Shown here: piece after piece, positions 9,878 to 21,814 of the stretch | How positions within the stretch are numbered: the stretch's first letter is position 1 | Layout of the letters: each line of letters opens with the position of its first letter | NCBI GenBank assembly: GCA_015227615.1 | Contig: JAALGZ010000044.1 | Span: forward strand, 62,001 to 126,000 | Reading direction: 5' to 3' | DNA: 64,000 nucleotides | From: Labyrinthula sp. Ha | Taxonomy: Eukaryota > Sar > Bigyra > Labyrinthulida > Labyrinthulaceae | The notes under the pieces: generated by a model | The model's database searches: none | Seen by the model: only the letters and a program-made list of their open reading frames with translations | What the model was told of the DNA's origin: nothing | Translations under genes and position numbers: made by a program

Positions 9878-10776
9878 ATGCAATGTTTTCAGAGTAGCGA
9901 CCTGTCTACTCCTTCGAGAGAAGTCCCAGGGATAGCGAGCCGACTGAAGCGCTCTCATAAACTGGTGAGCGTGAATGTTGCTGGTCTAACTGCCTTTAAG
10001 TGCAGCTACGTACAACAACTTACTAAAAAACTGAAATTTTAATGTTACAGGAACTGCACAAGCAAGGAATGCAACGCCTACAGCGAATGGTGAACGTTAG
10101 CTTGGCTTCAGGAAGGTGGTTTTTCTCAAAACTGCCTGAAAAGGCGGCGGGCGTAGCGACTTTCCTGTGTAACGAGCTTGCTAGTCAAGTAACGGACACA
10201 GACGGAAGAAGCGATAGGATCCTGAAGCTGGTTGTCAAACTAGGTGGAAAACGAAGTCTCGTCTTGGTTAACACTTACGCGCCACACTGCGGTCATGGTC
10301 AAGAAGCGCACAAGATGTACCTGAAGGAGCTCAAGTCGAAGCTGAATGGAGTTAACAAGAGAAGGTTGGTTCTCATTTGTGGTGATTTCAATGCTCAAGT
10401 CTCAAGGAAAGAGCTAAATGTAGAAGGCAAACTAGGGCTCTCCCATTGTACAAACGCTAATGGTAAACTACTAGTGGAGTTTTTGAAAGAAAAAGAGCTA
10501 ACAATTTTCTACCATTTAGTTGTTACAGGCAAAAAAGGATCTAGAAAACATGCTACATTTATGCCAAGGTCAAATAGTGGGGGGCCATCTGAAATTGACT
10601 ATGTAATGACGAACCATGTACCTGCAATAACTGGCTTTAAAATATCTTCAACCATAGCATACAACCTATGGATGAAGAAAAACTTCGATCACCTTGCCCT
10701 TACAATAAGAATCAACATACATCGGACACACACACCTGGAAAAAAAACAGATCTCAGCTTGACTACAGTACACTAA
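9878..10776 (+). CDS. LINE APE-type endonuclease domain
   Basis: The first ATG after the 5' target repeat is 9878. This frame carries SVNVAGLT, matching the first apurinic-endonuclease motif, and runs to about 10030. One frame change beside the A-run near 10024-10029 leads to the frame containing LQELHKQGM, the catalytic-Glu motif. Further motifs follow in order: NTYAPHCG, GDFNAQV (Asp/Asn), SEIDYV and the final DH in NFDHLAL. These are the exonuclease/endonuclease/phosphatase fold motifs used by LINEs to nick target DNA. A second frame change beside the A-run near 10739-10747 leads into the region before the reverse transcriptase. Confidence 0.85.
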
Positions 10777-11948
10777 GGTCCAACACAGATCTACAGGATA
10801 AGATAAACAGTGAACTCAAAGAGGTACTGGAACTGAACGACAAACTCACAGACGCCTACCTCACACTTACCCACTCAATTCCAACCATCATGAAGAAACA
10901 TCTTCCAGAAGTCAAGTACAACCTTCCTGAACATCAGAGCTCGGAAGAAACCATGTCTCTGATGCAGTACAAACGTGCCAACTGGAACAACTTGAACTCA
11001 GGAGAGAAAAAACGGATCACAAACGATCTAAGAAGTTCCGCGAATGAGGACTACAGCAACTGGTTAGATAGAATAGCGACTGAAATAGAAACTGCGTTCC
11101 AAAGTAAGAGTGTGAGAACTGGCTACCAACTGATAAAGAAGGTAAAGCCGGTTCGCAAGCAGTTCGGTAAAATAACCAAGAATACAGCTGGGAAGTTGGT
11201 GGGAACCGCAGGTCGTATCCAGATACTAAAAGAATATTTAGAGAAACAACAAAACCTACCACTTCCAACGAACTTGTTGACGGAAAACCAAATACGACAT
11301 TACCAAATTCCAATACTTGCACCGGCTCACTCGAACAACATAAACATACATCCTCCAAAGGCAGACGAGATCAATGAATGCATCAAAACCCTAAAAAATA
11401 ACAAAGCTCCAGGACCAGACAACATAAGAAATGAGGTCTTAAAGCATGTTGAAATAGTCCAAAAACATGCTGTTAGAGAGATCCAATCCTTCTTCAGGTT
11501 AGATGCATTCAAGTCTAGAAAGTTGAGAAAAATCTGCAGAGGCAAAGTTGTGTATCTCTACAAACAGAAAGGAAGTAAAAATGACCCCTCCAACTATATA
11601 CCAATTTCACTATTGAACTCCCACTTCAAGCTTCTCACAAAAATCATCAACAATCGAATAACGCCAATACTAAATAAACTCCCAGACTACCAAGCAGGAT
11701 TCAGAAATAGCCGCTCAACTATACAAAAAATTGAGGCACTTGATACAATCATAAAGGAAACTCTCAAACGGAAAATATATCTTCGAATTATTTTCACAGA
11801 CTTTGCAAAAGCCTTAAATAGCATTTTACACAAATTCATGAGGTTAGCTCTGGAAGAACACCATGTACCAAAAAAAACTCATCAAACTTATCATCATTCT
11901 CTACGACAAGACCAAAGTCTTCGTTTCAGACAGCGGAGAAAAAAGTAG
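10668..11948 (+). CDS. LINE linker and N-terminal half of reverse transcriptase
   Basis: The coding part starts near 10745, after the endonuclease. It has a basic linker with an LxEhx-type helical region, then the conserved entry motif LKNNKAPGPDNIRNEVLK near 11382-11435. Next come KGSKNDPSNYIPISLLNSHFK (motif 1/2a) and RIIFTDFAKALNSI, equivalent to RT motif A with its first catalytic Asp. The frame switches beside the A-run at about 11869-11877 and continues in the next entry. Confidence 0.85.
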   Translation: MDEEKLRSPCPYNKNQHTSDTHTWKKNRSQLDYSTLRSNTDLQDKINSELKEVLELNDKLTDAYLTLTHSIPTIMKKHLPEVKYNLPEHQSSEETMSLMQYKRANWNNLNSGEKKRITNDLRSSANEDYSNWLDRIATEIETAFQSKSVRTGYQLIKKVKPVRKQFGKITKNTAGKLVGTAGRIQILKEYLEKQQNLPLPTNLLTENQIRHYQIPILAPAHSNNINIHPPKADEINECIKTLKNNKAPGPDNIRNEVLKHVEIVQKHAVREIQSFFRLDAFKSRKLRKICRGKVVYLYKQKGSKNDPSNYIPISLLNSHFKLLTKIINNRITPILNKLPDYQAGFRNSRSTIQKIEALDTIIKETLKRKIYLRIIFTDFAKALNSILHKFMRLALEEHHVPKKTHQTYHHSLRQDQSLRFRQRRKK

Positions 11949-13371
11949 TTTAGTAAACATAAAAAAAGGTGTGCTTCAAGGAGATAGTTTGTCTCCAAGC
12001 ATCTTTATCCTCTGTCTTGACTCTATAATGAAGAGAATAAAAAATAATACCTTACAAGGAACCAGCTTACACAACCAAACCTTCAGGTACTTTGCTTTTG
12101 CAGACAACTTGGTAATACTAACAAGGAACGACGAAGAAATAATCAGCTTTGTAACGCAACTGCAAAACCTTCAGCAACTCACAGGCCTAAAAATTAATGT
12201 TAGCAAGACAAAAGTTATGCTCACAAACGAAGGCTACAGCTTGGTTGATAAAATCCCAGACGTAGATATAAATAGAATATTGACCAACTTTCACTGTGAA
12301 CGTTGCGATAGATACTTTCACTCAGAAACGTCACTAAGGTGTCACAAAAGCTCGAGGTTTTGTGATGGAACACGCAACAGAAGCAGAGCTGGGACTTTAG
12401 CGGTTACTGACAGTAGAACGATCATACACGACAAAATCCAACCCAAAACAAGCAACGTTGAAGTAGCAGCAGAAACAATTGAAGCCGTGACAAAGTACAA
12501 ATATCTTGGAGCTATCTTTGACCCACAAGGTATTAATGCTGATGCTATTTCCAAGAAGTTAAATGAAGCACACAATCATATCAACAGGTTCAGAGACATA
12601 TTATCTTCCTCAAACATCCAAAAGAAAACAAGAATCAATCTGGCAAGAGCACTAGTAATAGCTCCAGCCATATACAATGTAGAGAACTGGCCATCCAACG
12701 TGAAGATAACAAAAGCCTTAACAAAGATATCAAGAAGGCTGAAGAGAACCATAGACAGGATTGATAGCTTTGACTTTCAACTAGAAGAGGATTACTTGGA
12801 CCTCACCAATGTAGTAAAAGAACGTCAGGAAACCCATAAATCCACAGCAAGAGATATTGTCGATAAAGAACTGACAGCTCTGAGAGAATACCAACTTCAA
12901 AACCCATCACCACCACCAACAGCAAAACATATATACTACTATGAAGCGCTTGCGTTACTAGAAGAACCAGTGCCGCCTGAGGACCCACCACCATCCCACT
13001 TTACCCACCTCCCTGAAAATGAGAACCAACCTTCGAACTGCACAAGAAGCCAAGAACCAGAAGAACACTTGAACAGGAACCAGCACTTGAACAGGAACTT
13101 GGAGACGAACAGGAACACGAACTTGGACTTGAACAGGAATACAGACTTGGACTTGGATATGAACAGGAACATGGACACGAACAGAAGACCAACAACACCC
13201 ATCCTTCGACCAAGATACAACATCCACAATCAACCCACAGAAAACGCAGCAACCAGAATATCACCTAAAGCACTAAGAGAAACGTCGAGAATAACAGCTG
13301 GAGGAAGAGGAATGAACCCAATGGACTATATTCAGCTGCTGGAGCAAATAAACGAAATTCTTCCTTCCTGA
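11863..13371 (+). CDS. LINE reverse transcriptase, C-terminal half with embedded zinc finger
   Basis: Contains RT motif B (KGVLQGDSLSPSIF) and motif C reading FAFADN at 12097-12108. The usual second Asp is Asn, which should abolish polymerase activity. Motif D follows (TGLKINVSKTKVML). At 12295-12363 comes a classical zinc finger with C-x2-C-x3-F-x5-L-x2-H-x5-C spacing, and after it the thumb motif KYKYLGAIFD. The C-terminus is Pro-rich and then an Asn-rich repeat region built on NRN units. The frame ends TGA followed directly by an in-frame TAA. Codon use is less AT-biased than the neighbouring host genes. Confidence 0.88.
   Translation: MYQKKLIKLIIILYDKTKVFVSDSGEKSSLVNIKKGVLQGDSLSPSIFILCLDSIMKRIKNNTLQGTSLHNQTFRYFAFADNLVILTRNDEEIISFVTQLQNLQQLTGLKINVSKTKVMLTNEGYSLVDKIPDVDINRILTNFHCERCDRYFHSETSLRCHKSSRFCDGTRNRSRAGTLAVTDSRTIIHDKIQPKTSNVEVAAETIEAVTKYKYLGAIFDPQGINADAISKKLNEAHNHINRFRDILSSSNIQKKTRINLARALVIAPAIYNVENWPSNVKITKALTKISRRLKRTIDRIDSFDFQLEEDYLDLTNVVKERQETHKSTARDIVDKELTALREYQLQNPSPPPTAKHIYYYEALALLEEPVPPEDPPPSHFTHLPENENQPSNCTRSQEPEEHLNRNQHLNRNLETNRNTNLDLNRNTDLDLDMNRNMDTNRRPTTPILRPRYNIHNQPTENAATRISPKALRETSRITAGGRGMNPMDYIQLLEQINEILPS
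13058..13190 (+). repeat. Minisatellite coding Asn-rich repeats in the LINE
   Basis: Repeated GAACAGGAAC-centred units of variable length encode (L/T/M)NRN repeats in the LINE C-terminus. Units are imperfect and spaced 12-24 bp apart. Confidence 0.75.
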
Positions 13372-14102
13372 TAAGATATCAGCATCCTCCACCTGGAACA
13401 GCAACAACGAACAGTCAACCTATAGAATAACACGAAAGCAGCATAAGTCAGCTCAAAGGAGGCCCCCCAGCACTCACTAAGACCATCGATAACTTCAGCT
13501 GCAAGAAACAAAATCTCTGGAAAATGAAGTAAATATCCTGAAAACAGTAAGAAACATCACCATCTATACTCCCCTTCGACCTCCCGAACATAAATCACCT
13601 CCAACTATCTTCAAACATCTTGAAACATATCTAGGATCGTCCAAAAACCAACATAAGATAAAAACAGGGCATCCAAAATGCAGAATCCAGATAAAAATGA
13701 GCAAAGTCGTGAAAATCTTGAACAGGAACATAATAGAAACCCATATCGTGGTAAAACATCAGCGGAAAAACCTTCAGCAGCGTGAACTGGACACCCGTGA
13801 GATTATCTTTACTTTTTGCATGTTTTGTGTTTTGTTAATTTGATTGTGGATTGTATCAGAAAAGTTAGGATTTTGGGAAATAATGGAAATGATCAAGAGA
13901 TGAGAGTTTGACCAACCAGCTTCAGAGGATTCTGTCAAATACCAATGAGATTAAGGAAGCATAACGGAACATAATAGAATAGCAAAATAGCACAATAGTA
14001 CGTAGCTCTTATTGGTAGTTAGATCCCCGCCGTAGGGTTAGGCCAGTAGGCCCAATTAACTCCCTTAAAACCTAAACCTAACACTTGGTACAGTATTTTG
14101 GG

Positions 14103-17100
14103 TGATTCTGAGATTGTTCAAATCCTCCCCCCCCGGGTTGTGAATACTGACAGAGTACACGGTATTCAATGTTGACACTGAGACAAATTACATATTTCTA
14201 TACGCACTCTTATAAAAAATGAATAAATATAAAGAATATTATACATGAAATGTGGCGTCGTAATATAGTAAGAATAACAGAGGCTACTTAGAGAACAGCG
14301 TTTTCTTTTCTTCCCCGTTATTCTTGCTGTATGTGGAAACATAGCTGCAGAAAAATTTGCTAGAGTGATTCAAAAAGATTATTCCATGTAACCATTATCA
14401 TTTTTGGCTCTTTTGTTATTATACTCGGTTTTAAGTACATAATCAAAGAGTATTGTTCAGCCACAGGAAGTGGGAAAGTAACTCTAATAGCACCATACAC
14501 GAAAACTAGTAAAGTTGAAGGGATTGAAAGATAGTTTTTTATCATGAGAAAAACTGTTATATATATGATGGAATTCAGCACGATGGAAATGAAGGTATCA
14601 AAACACAGCCTTTGCTCCGTATATATATGTCCATTTAATGACTATTCTAGAGCATATGTACAAAAGAAGTATATAGAAATTTAAGATATTAGAAGAAGAA
14701 AATATATTTCTGCGAGGTATGACCAAAATTAAAAGAAATCTGGGCGATGATTATGCTTGAATAAAGATTCTTTGAAAGAATAATTACTAGCCTCTATTCT
14801 AGGCATGTTGTCCTATTGGCATCATTCATTAACATGGGCCTTTCTTCTCTAGAAGTCAAACCTACTCTAATACATGGGATCAAAGCAGTTAAACTTTTAG
14901 TATTAATCACCATGCTTAGCAACAACATAGCTTTAAAAAAAGCAATGAGTAGCTAGAATTGTAGTATGTGCTACTTTTCTCTAGCTAAACTAATAATCTA
15001 CGAATAACAAAAACAAATTCTTGGTAAAAATAGATCATATTACACTACGAAATTGCAGTAATCTCTAATGTTTATATTTTTACTGTGTCGAACCCATAAA
15101 TATTTGGGATTTTAGAAAAGATAATGATATATAATTCTAGGAAGTTGGTACCTGTAGCCAAGAACAAGAAACTTGCTACTTATCCACAGAAAACAATATA
15201 CCCGATGAAAACTTGCCAGATAAATTATATTCCTCTTTATGATAATAGAGCTCTTGATCATCTATCAGAAACAGAACCAAAATACCTTAAGGCTAAAAAT
15301 ACTTTATTTTTTTATCCAAGATATAAATTTCCATTCAGACAACTCTTTTAACTCCTGACAACGAAACTATGTCAAAGGTATACTAAGAATTACCAACTGA
15401 TGCAAAACTCTAATTGTAGCAACTAATTTACAGGAGCATATTCATACATTTTTTTCTTGTTTAAGTCTTGCTGATGATAGTGTTAGAGCAGATTAATTTG
15501 GGCTTTATTCTCAAATTTGCAAGTAAAATTGGAACCCACGTATGTTAGGTTTGGAGTAAAACATAGTTCATAGCATGTATCTAATCTTTGAGCTCTTCCA
15601 ATTACCTTCTACAATAACACATTACACATGATATCTGAATCATAATTTACCACACCATGGTGTTTATCCTAAATATTTAAAGCCCGGGGATATTTAGAAG
15701 CGGCATAGCGAACTATGTATTCTATCTGAGTCAGATACAGGGTATAATTCCAGTATTTAATGATACAATATCATATGATAGTTTGATATTTCTTTGGGAT
15801 TAAGTTAATGAAATCCTTTAATGTGCGAACGTTATTGAACATTTAATTTATAGAGCTGTGTTCTACTAAGCTATTTTCGACAATATTACCCCTGCAAAAA
15901 AAATAAAAAATGAAGCCTGATAAGCTCTAGGAACTCTTTCTGCGAGAGTCACAATTTGAGAAAGCTTGGACAAAACAGTTGGGTATTCTAAGTAAATCCA
16001 ACATAAATTATAATGATGGTGACAAGAAACAGAATTAATGGACGAAAGCAAGTGGTTCTATCTCTCAAAAGAACAATCTACGAACTTAAAAATGAGAACT
16101 AAATAATAACTTCCTGACAGTAAATTTAGATGCCAGTGAAAGTATAGAATTTCATACCTAGAATATTTCAGAATGGCAACTTTATTTTGATACCACACAG
16201 CTCAAATACATAGTACCATGAGATTAGAACATTTGAGAGGTGCGAGACACAATTACTTGAAAATTTGAGATGCACAAGTATACGCAAGTAAGGTCGAGAT
16301 GCACTAAATACGGAAGCGAAGGAATTCAGAAAGTGAATAATATTTAAAAGAACCTTTCTAAGATTTTAAGACATTGCAGAGGTAATTAAGTACATATTAT
16401 TTACCCGTATATATCATTTTGGAAGGAGAAGGGGTATTTCATGGATATGAAGTGACACATAGATACTACGATTGTAGAGTAATAAAAAAGGGATCATAAT
16501 AAATGAGAATTGATATGACTATAAGTCTCAAAATATAGGCAGATTTTCTTACTTTAGTATTCTAATTAGATTCAATTGATTAAGCTAACTTTCTAAAGTA
16601 TTATTGTCTTTATTATCAGGAACTAAAATATTTAAATGTCTCATGGTAATTAAAACTTTGTCACATTCAAAATAAAGCAAAAATAGAATAATAGAAACTT
16701 AATAAGAGCCAATTATTTAGAGTCTATTAAGTTTGCAAAGAGATAAAATTTAAAACATTTGCTTAGGTAGATCCATCATTGAACTATTGTAGCTAGTTCA
16801 TTTATTAGCGCCACTGCTCACATAACCCCAAATTTAAAAGGTTATAAAAGTCGGGAAGAACCACTTTCAACAATATTTATCAGTTAAGTATAATTTGACC
16901 ATATTGTTAGCATTAAATCTATATGAACTCTAACTTAACACCAACGCATCTGTCAACAAGTTATTCGTTTCAATGAATAAGAAAAGATATTGCTTAGACA
17001 ATTTTATCTCCATAGTTAAGGTTCTAGGCGATATATTTGACAGGAAACTCTCACATAGACTTATCATTGATTAAAAAAACTAAAATTAACGAAAGTATCA

Positions 17101-20100
17101 AGATAAAATTGAAACATGGGTTGATATATATATTCAACTCAAAACCACTTCAAGCAATATTTAATTATGTCTCATATACCAAGCAAGTAAATCTTAATAG
17201 TTTGTAAAATGTAAGCAAAATGTATTAAATTTAACAAATTTCATGGTTCAAAGTTTTAAAAAATGGTACTTGAAAAAAAGTGTCCGTTCGAATTCATTTA
17301 TATTGTGGCTATTTATTTTGGGTCTTAATATGTTTCTTTCGGATATTTCGCAACAGGGGTAATATGAGATATTAAAAATTGAATAAAGAAACTTAAGAGA
17401 TGATTCAACATAAATGTATATCATGCTCAGTTAGAAATTGTATTTTTCTCTACGATCTCAAGAATTCTTACTATGAATGATGTTACGAGATTTGTCATAA
17501 AGTGCATTGGAATAGTGCGTCATTTTTGGATTATCATTGATTACACAGATATCACCTTGAAATTGTTCAACTAGTGCAAAGCCAATGGTAGGAAAAGAGA
17601 TAAAAGGAGTCAAATTCTTTGGATTAAATATTTGAGATCAAATCATACATCGTTAGAGCCTACCAAGGTCTATAGAGTGCGTACTACATTGAGGAAACAG
17701 TATTGAAACAAACCTTTCTTCTGATGGTGAAAAAAAAGAAACAACAGCATAATTCTAGAAAGCAATAAAAAATTATATCTTGAATATTATAAAAAAATGA
17801 AAGATAGAGTCTAATTTCCAATCAAGTGATAAATATATATTCCTATCATTTGCCCCACAGAATTGTGGTTTCTTCAACAAGTTTGATGGTCATAGGTGAA
17901 AATTATATTCTTAACATCAGGATATTGGAGCACCCCAAGTAAGCAAACTTATGTATCGCTACAATAATAAATGATAGTATTTAAACCTCTAATAAATAAC
18001 AAATACATGTTTAAGTGATAAATTTGTACCCACCGGACACTAAGCTTTTCCAGAAAAACATAGCTCTTATTTAATTTTTCTAATAGTTATGTTGTGACAG
18101 AGTGCAAAACTCAAATCCAGTGACTGCGAGTCCATAGAAGCATAAATGCTATTAAGAATACGTATTCCTTGAATAAAATCACAAGATCTTTCGCCATATA
18201 TAACTTAATTCAATATTATTCTCTAATTTTGTCAATCTCATCGCTCAATGTTTCTTCAATGACAGTACTAATTTAAGTTATAATGGAGAATAAATGGCAA
18301 AAATTCTTGAATTCTAACAATATTTCTTAATTTACTTATCCAAAGGTGCTTGTATCTAATAAAATCAATAAATGATATACATCCTTATCTAAGAAGGTGA
18401 ATTATCAGAGCTGGGTAACTCTCACCAACGTTAGTCTATAGCCAGTACTCTGATGCAATTTTAGGAAATCTATTGAAGTTCAATTAGTAATATCAACAGT
18501 CTAGAGAAATACTGATTTTTCCTTGTTCTTATATTTCAAGATATTATGTCAAATTTTTCTTGAATCATAATATTTCGAAAATCATTTAACCACGTTGCCC
18601 ACGTGCCAACCCACAAGGATCTGCTTCACATTTTCATCGCTTCAGAAATTAAGAAAAAAATTCATCTGGGGAGCCATAGTACGAGGATACCGACGTATAT
18701 TTCATCCGAGAACAGATAATATATGAGGCACGACTCACTGGAACAAAATTTGTTTTTGAAATTCGTTTGACCCATTGTCAATAGTCTCGGCAACTAATAT
18801 AGATAAGATATTATGGCAATTACAAGCGGACCAGATCCTGAAGCAATGATGAGAAGAAGCATGAATGTGCGCTCGAACACTATAGAGTAACTATCAAAAC
18901 TAAGAAATCTTAATTTAATAAATAATAACGAGTCTCATGGCCAGATTTTGAAACGATGCCAATAATAAAAAGGTTCTCTAAAACTGAGTGAAAAATCCAA
19001 GTATCAGTCAAAATTAGTGTAGAAAAAACAAGACAGGTTTGTTATAATATGACACTAGCAAACCACACCCTTAGTGCTAACAATATAGTTTCCCAAAAAC
19101 AGGTACCAGTACGCAATAATGCAAAAGATAAAACATAAGAATGGACTCTCATGTATAAGCAATATTAATGCTGGAATCAATGTCCAAACGTGCCAAGTCT
19201 CTTGCATGCTAATTTTGTGTTTACTTAGGGTTTAGAAAATCATATCTAATAGATTAAATACATGGCATAAATGTAGTGAATTAACTAAAAGAAAAAGATA
19301 AAAGCATCTGGGAGGAGTTCACTTCGTTTCTCACTTTCGATTGAATATCTTCCCACTGTAATCAGCATTGAAGTCGGTGGTATTGTTCCTTACTAACAAT
19401 TCAATGCAACACAGGTTATATATAACTAAAATTTCGGAGTTCCGTACTTCGGATGAATGCAAGGAAGCATGGATCAAGTTATAAAATGCAAAACTTGACT
19501 AACTACGCAAGACCTTGATTTATCGTTAATGAAATTCGGTACAAATTGAACGCTCCTTCTGCGGTGGTTCCAATACTTAGTCGCAAATAGGTTGGACTTT
19601 AACTATGATATGCTTATCACAAACACTAGGTAAAAAAAATCAAGGACAACGCAGTTTCTTTCTGAAATTGAAAATATTAATTATCACATCTAGTCTTATT
19701 AGGAAGAAAATGATATTCACTGCACCAGTTTTAGGTCAACTAGCCAATCTTTAATGTTTTTTCAATCAAGCTTCTAACCAGCTCCTGTTTTCAATAATCT
19801 AGGAACATACTTCGGTCTTGACATTGCTTCAGCTGCTATAACACAAACTCCTAACAAAAGGTAGACAGAGAAGTTTAGATACTAGCTTCGATGCGAGTAC
19901 GAATTAATATAGTTTGTCTGAAGAACAGAGCACCATACGAGTTTTACCAATCATAAGTATTAACCCTGAGGAATCTTACTTCAACTATCCCCAAGAGATA
20001 CACTTCAGTTTTTCTACTAAGGTTTTGGGTTGGGAAACCCAAAACCTTGAATTTATCAGATTTATAACACAATGTTTGAGGGGTACTGCATAAGGCAACG

Positions 20101-20680
20101 ACAAAGAGCTCTCTCACAATACTTTATGTCCCATGATTCCTTCGAAGAAGAGTATTATGATTTTAATCTCTCTCTCTCTCTAATATGTGCCAACGTAAGC
20201 GTACTAACAGCCAAATAACTAAACAGTGATGGTTGTGTCATTAGTTCTATGTTCTGTCTAAAGCGTTTTTCTTCTCAGATGAATAATTTTACTTGTCATG
20301 TCAGGCTTTGAAAATCAATGTCTAGTACCTTAAAGTAGCAGCTTTTCCAGCCAGACGACAACACCGGAAAAATATTTACCAATAACCCAGACAATATACC
20401 AAAACCAATAGACACAAGTGTCCACACACTTTTTTCATTGCATTTCCACGATTGCTAACTTCAATGGCTACAGATTTGGTCCACTAATACCAAGACGACT
20501 TCTTCGTATATAATCTGATCGTTAAATTATTTACAGACACGCACCAAATAGGGTATATAGGTTCAACTTTTCGCTTCAGTCGAAGGTCACTTAATTTTTT
20601 CCTCAATTTCCACTTATTGTGAAAAGCACGAATATTTTGTCGGTGTATATCCAAATGCATGTACCTAGAGCTTTGAAATT
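14103..20680. other. Gene desert, no gene recognised
   Basis: About 6.6 kb of AT-rich DNA with only short open frames (75 codons or less) that show no motif. It has a CT microsatellite near 20168-20181 and a perfect hairpin at 20019-20048 (separate entry). No tRNA, rRNA or transposon could be identified by reading. Confidence 0.5.
20019..20048. repeat. Perfect 13-bp inverted repeat with GGGA loop
   Basis: Arms AAGGTTTTGGGTT and AACCCAAAACCTT flank a 4-nt GGGA loop, a GNRA-type tetraloop if transcribed on the + strand. It is the strongest short hairpin I noticed and stands in a gene desert about 630 bp downstream of the stop of the minus-strand gene at 20681. Confidence 0.85.
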
Positions 20681-21643
20681 TTAATCTAACTTCAGCACTA
20701 ATGGTTTCTTCAAAAACTTAAGTGACTGAGTTAGAATGTAGACTGAATAAGTTCTTACTCGAAATATTGGGATTTCAAAGGCTAAAAAGGCTTTGGTTAT
20801 AATTGGCATATGTTCCAGACAAGAAAAAGCAGCTGGTACTAGAGGCATCATGTTTTTTCCCTGCAAATGACTCCACCGAAGAGATATTACCTCTAAATTT
20901 TTAACTAAACAGCTTTTCCGCAAAGCAAAGAGAAAAACAAGATTCCCTGCAATCGTTTCTCTGGGTGACAGTTGCAGAGTTTTCAGCTGTTGATAATTTT
21001 TCTTATCCAGATGAAGTCTCTTGAGTTGCACCCTCAGGAGCACCAGGGGAAACACTAGTTTATGTAATCCAGGCAACAATACATCAAGAAAGTTACGAAC
21101 GATAAAATATATCCCTGGCTTGGAGATTTTTTTTTCATAATATTCAAAATTTGTGAAGTATATCTCTTTCAGCGGTAAGTTAAGCTTGATAAAGCCTAAC
21201 AGTTCCTCTAGTTGCAAACGCGAGAAGTTTACAAAAATAAAGGTTGGTAGACTGAGCGATTCAATGACCTTTTCTGTATATTGGTAAACTATATTTAGAA
21301 TATCTATTGCCCATCTTGAGTTTTCGTTCATCTGAAGGTCTACCTTTTCAAAGTTCGGTAACATCCTCAACAGTTGGCAGAGGTTGTCAAGCTCCGTTCC
21401 ACTAAATTTTCGTATTCTAGCATCAACCCTAACCCCAGTGCAGTTAATGTTTTCTGAAAATTCTGTTCTTACTCCATGGTAAGATGATTGAACTCCATTA
21501 GACAACCTTTGGGTGATTAAAAGCGTATTTTTCTCTCTCACAAAATCAAAGAATGCAGTTGCTACTGGAGTTTCGACTTCTACTAAATTCATAGTGTTTT
21601 GGAAGCCAAAAAAAATACAATGGCATCTAGATAGTACCTTCAA
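20681..21643 (-). CDS. Leucine-rich unknown protein C
   Basis: Single open frame of 320 residues rich in Leu, Phe, Lys and Ile, with recurrent LRR-like phrases such as LPNFEKVDLQM, LHKLVFPLVLL, LKTLQLSP and LEVISLRW, at roughly 25-60-residue spacing. This resembles degenerate leucine-rich repeat proteins, but no F-box or other partner domain is visible. The Met at 21592 (MNLVEVETPVATAF) may be the true start rather than 21643. It is divergent from the transporter gene starting at 21815, so the 170-220 bp between them probably holds both promoters. It resembles the other leucine-rich loci here (8802, 30578, 42107) in length and composition only. Confidence 0.7.
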   Translation of the reverse strand: MKVLSRCHCIFFGFQNTMNLVEVETPVATAFFDFVREKNTLLITQRLSNGVQSSYHGVRTEFSENINCTGVRVDARIRKFSGTELDNLCQLLRMLPNFEKVDLQMNENSRWAIDILNIVYQYTEKVIESLSLPTFIFVNFSRLQLEELLGFIKLNLPLKEIYFTNFEYYEKKISKPGIYFIVRNFLDVLLPGLHKLVFPLVLLRVQLKRLHLDKKNYQQLKTLQLSPRETIAGNLVFLFALRKSCLVKNLEVISLRWSHLQGKNMMPLVPAAFSCLEHMPIITKAFLAFEIPIFRVRTYSVYILTQSLKFLKKPLVLKLD

Positions 21644-21814
21644 TAGATGCTCTATAATAAGGAGAATCTTTTTTTGGGAGGGCTTTGTATTTGTTTACGG
21701 TTCTTGCTTATTCTTTGAAGCTTATTCTCACAGCTACTTTATTGGGGTAAACTAATTTAACTCTGACTTTTTTACCAATAAAATGATTATTCAACTCATA
21801 TTCGATGAAAACAG

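Larger units (their letters stand above)
9824..14102 (+). mobile_element. Non-LTR retrotransposon (LINE) with target-site duplications
   Basis: A 22-bp direct repeat (9824-9845 and 14081-14102, two mismatches) starting ACACTTGGTAC brackets a 4.2-kb element. The 3' end is a short CCTAAA-type tail rather than poly-A. The coding region is endonuclease then reverse transcriptase, starting only ~32 bp from the 5' end, so the copy looks full length. The 3' UTR (13374-14080) is about 700 bp and ends in a GC-rich stretch with TAGGGTTAGG. The frame changes three times, each next to an A-run, and the RT catalytic motif reads FADN instead of FADD. I cannot place it in a named clade. Confidence 0.9.

Noticed and set aside
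14118-14130. GTTCAAATCC as a tRNA B box
   Set aside because: No matching acceptor, D-arm or anticodon arm can be drawn around it.
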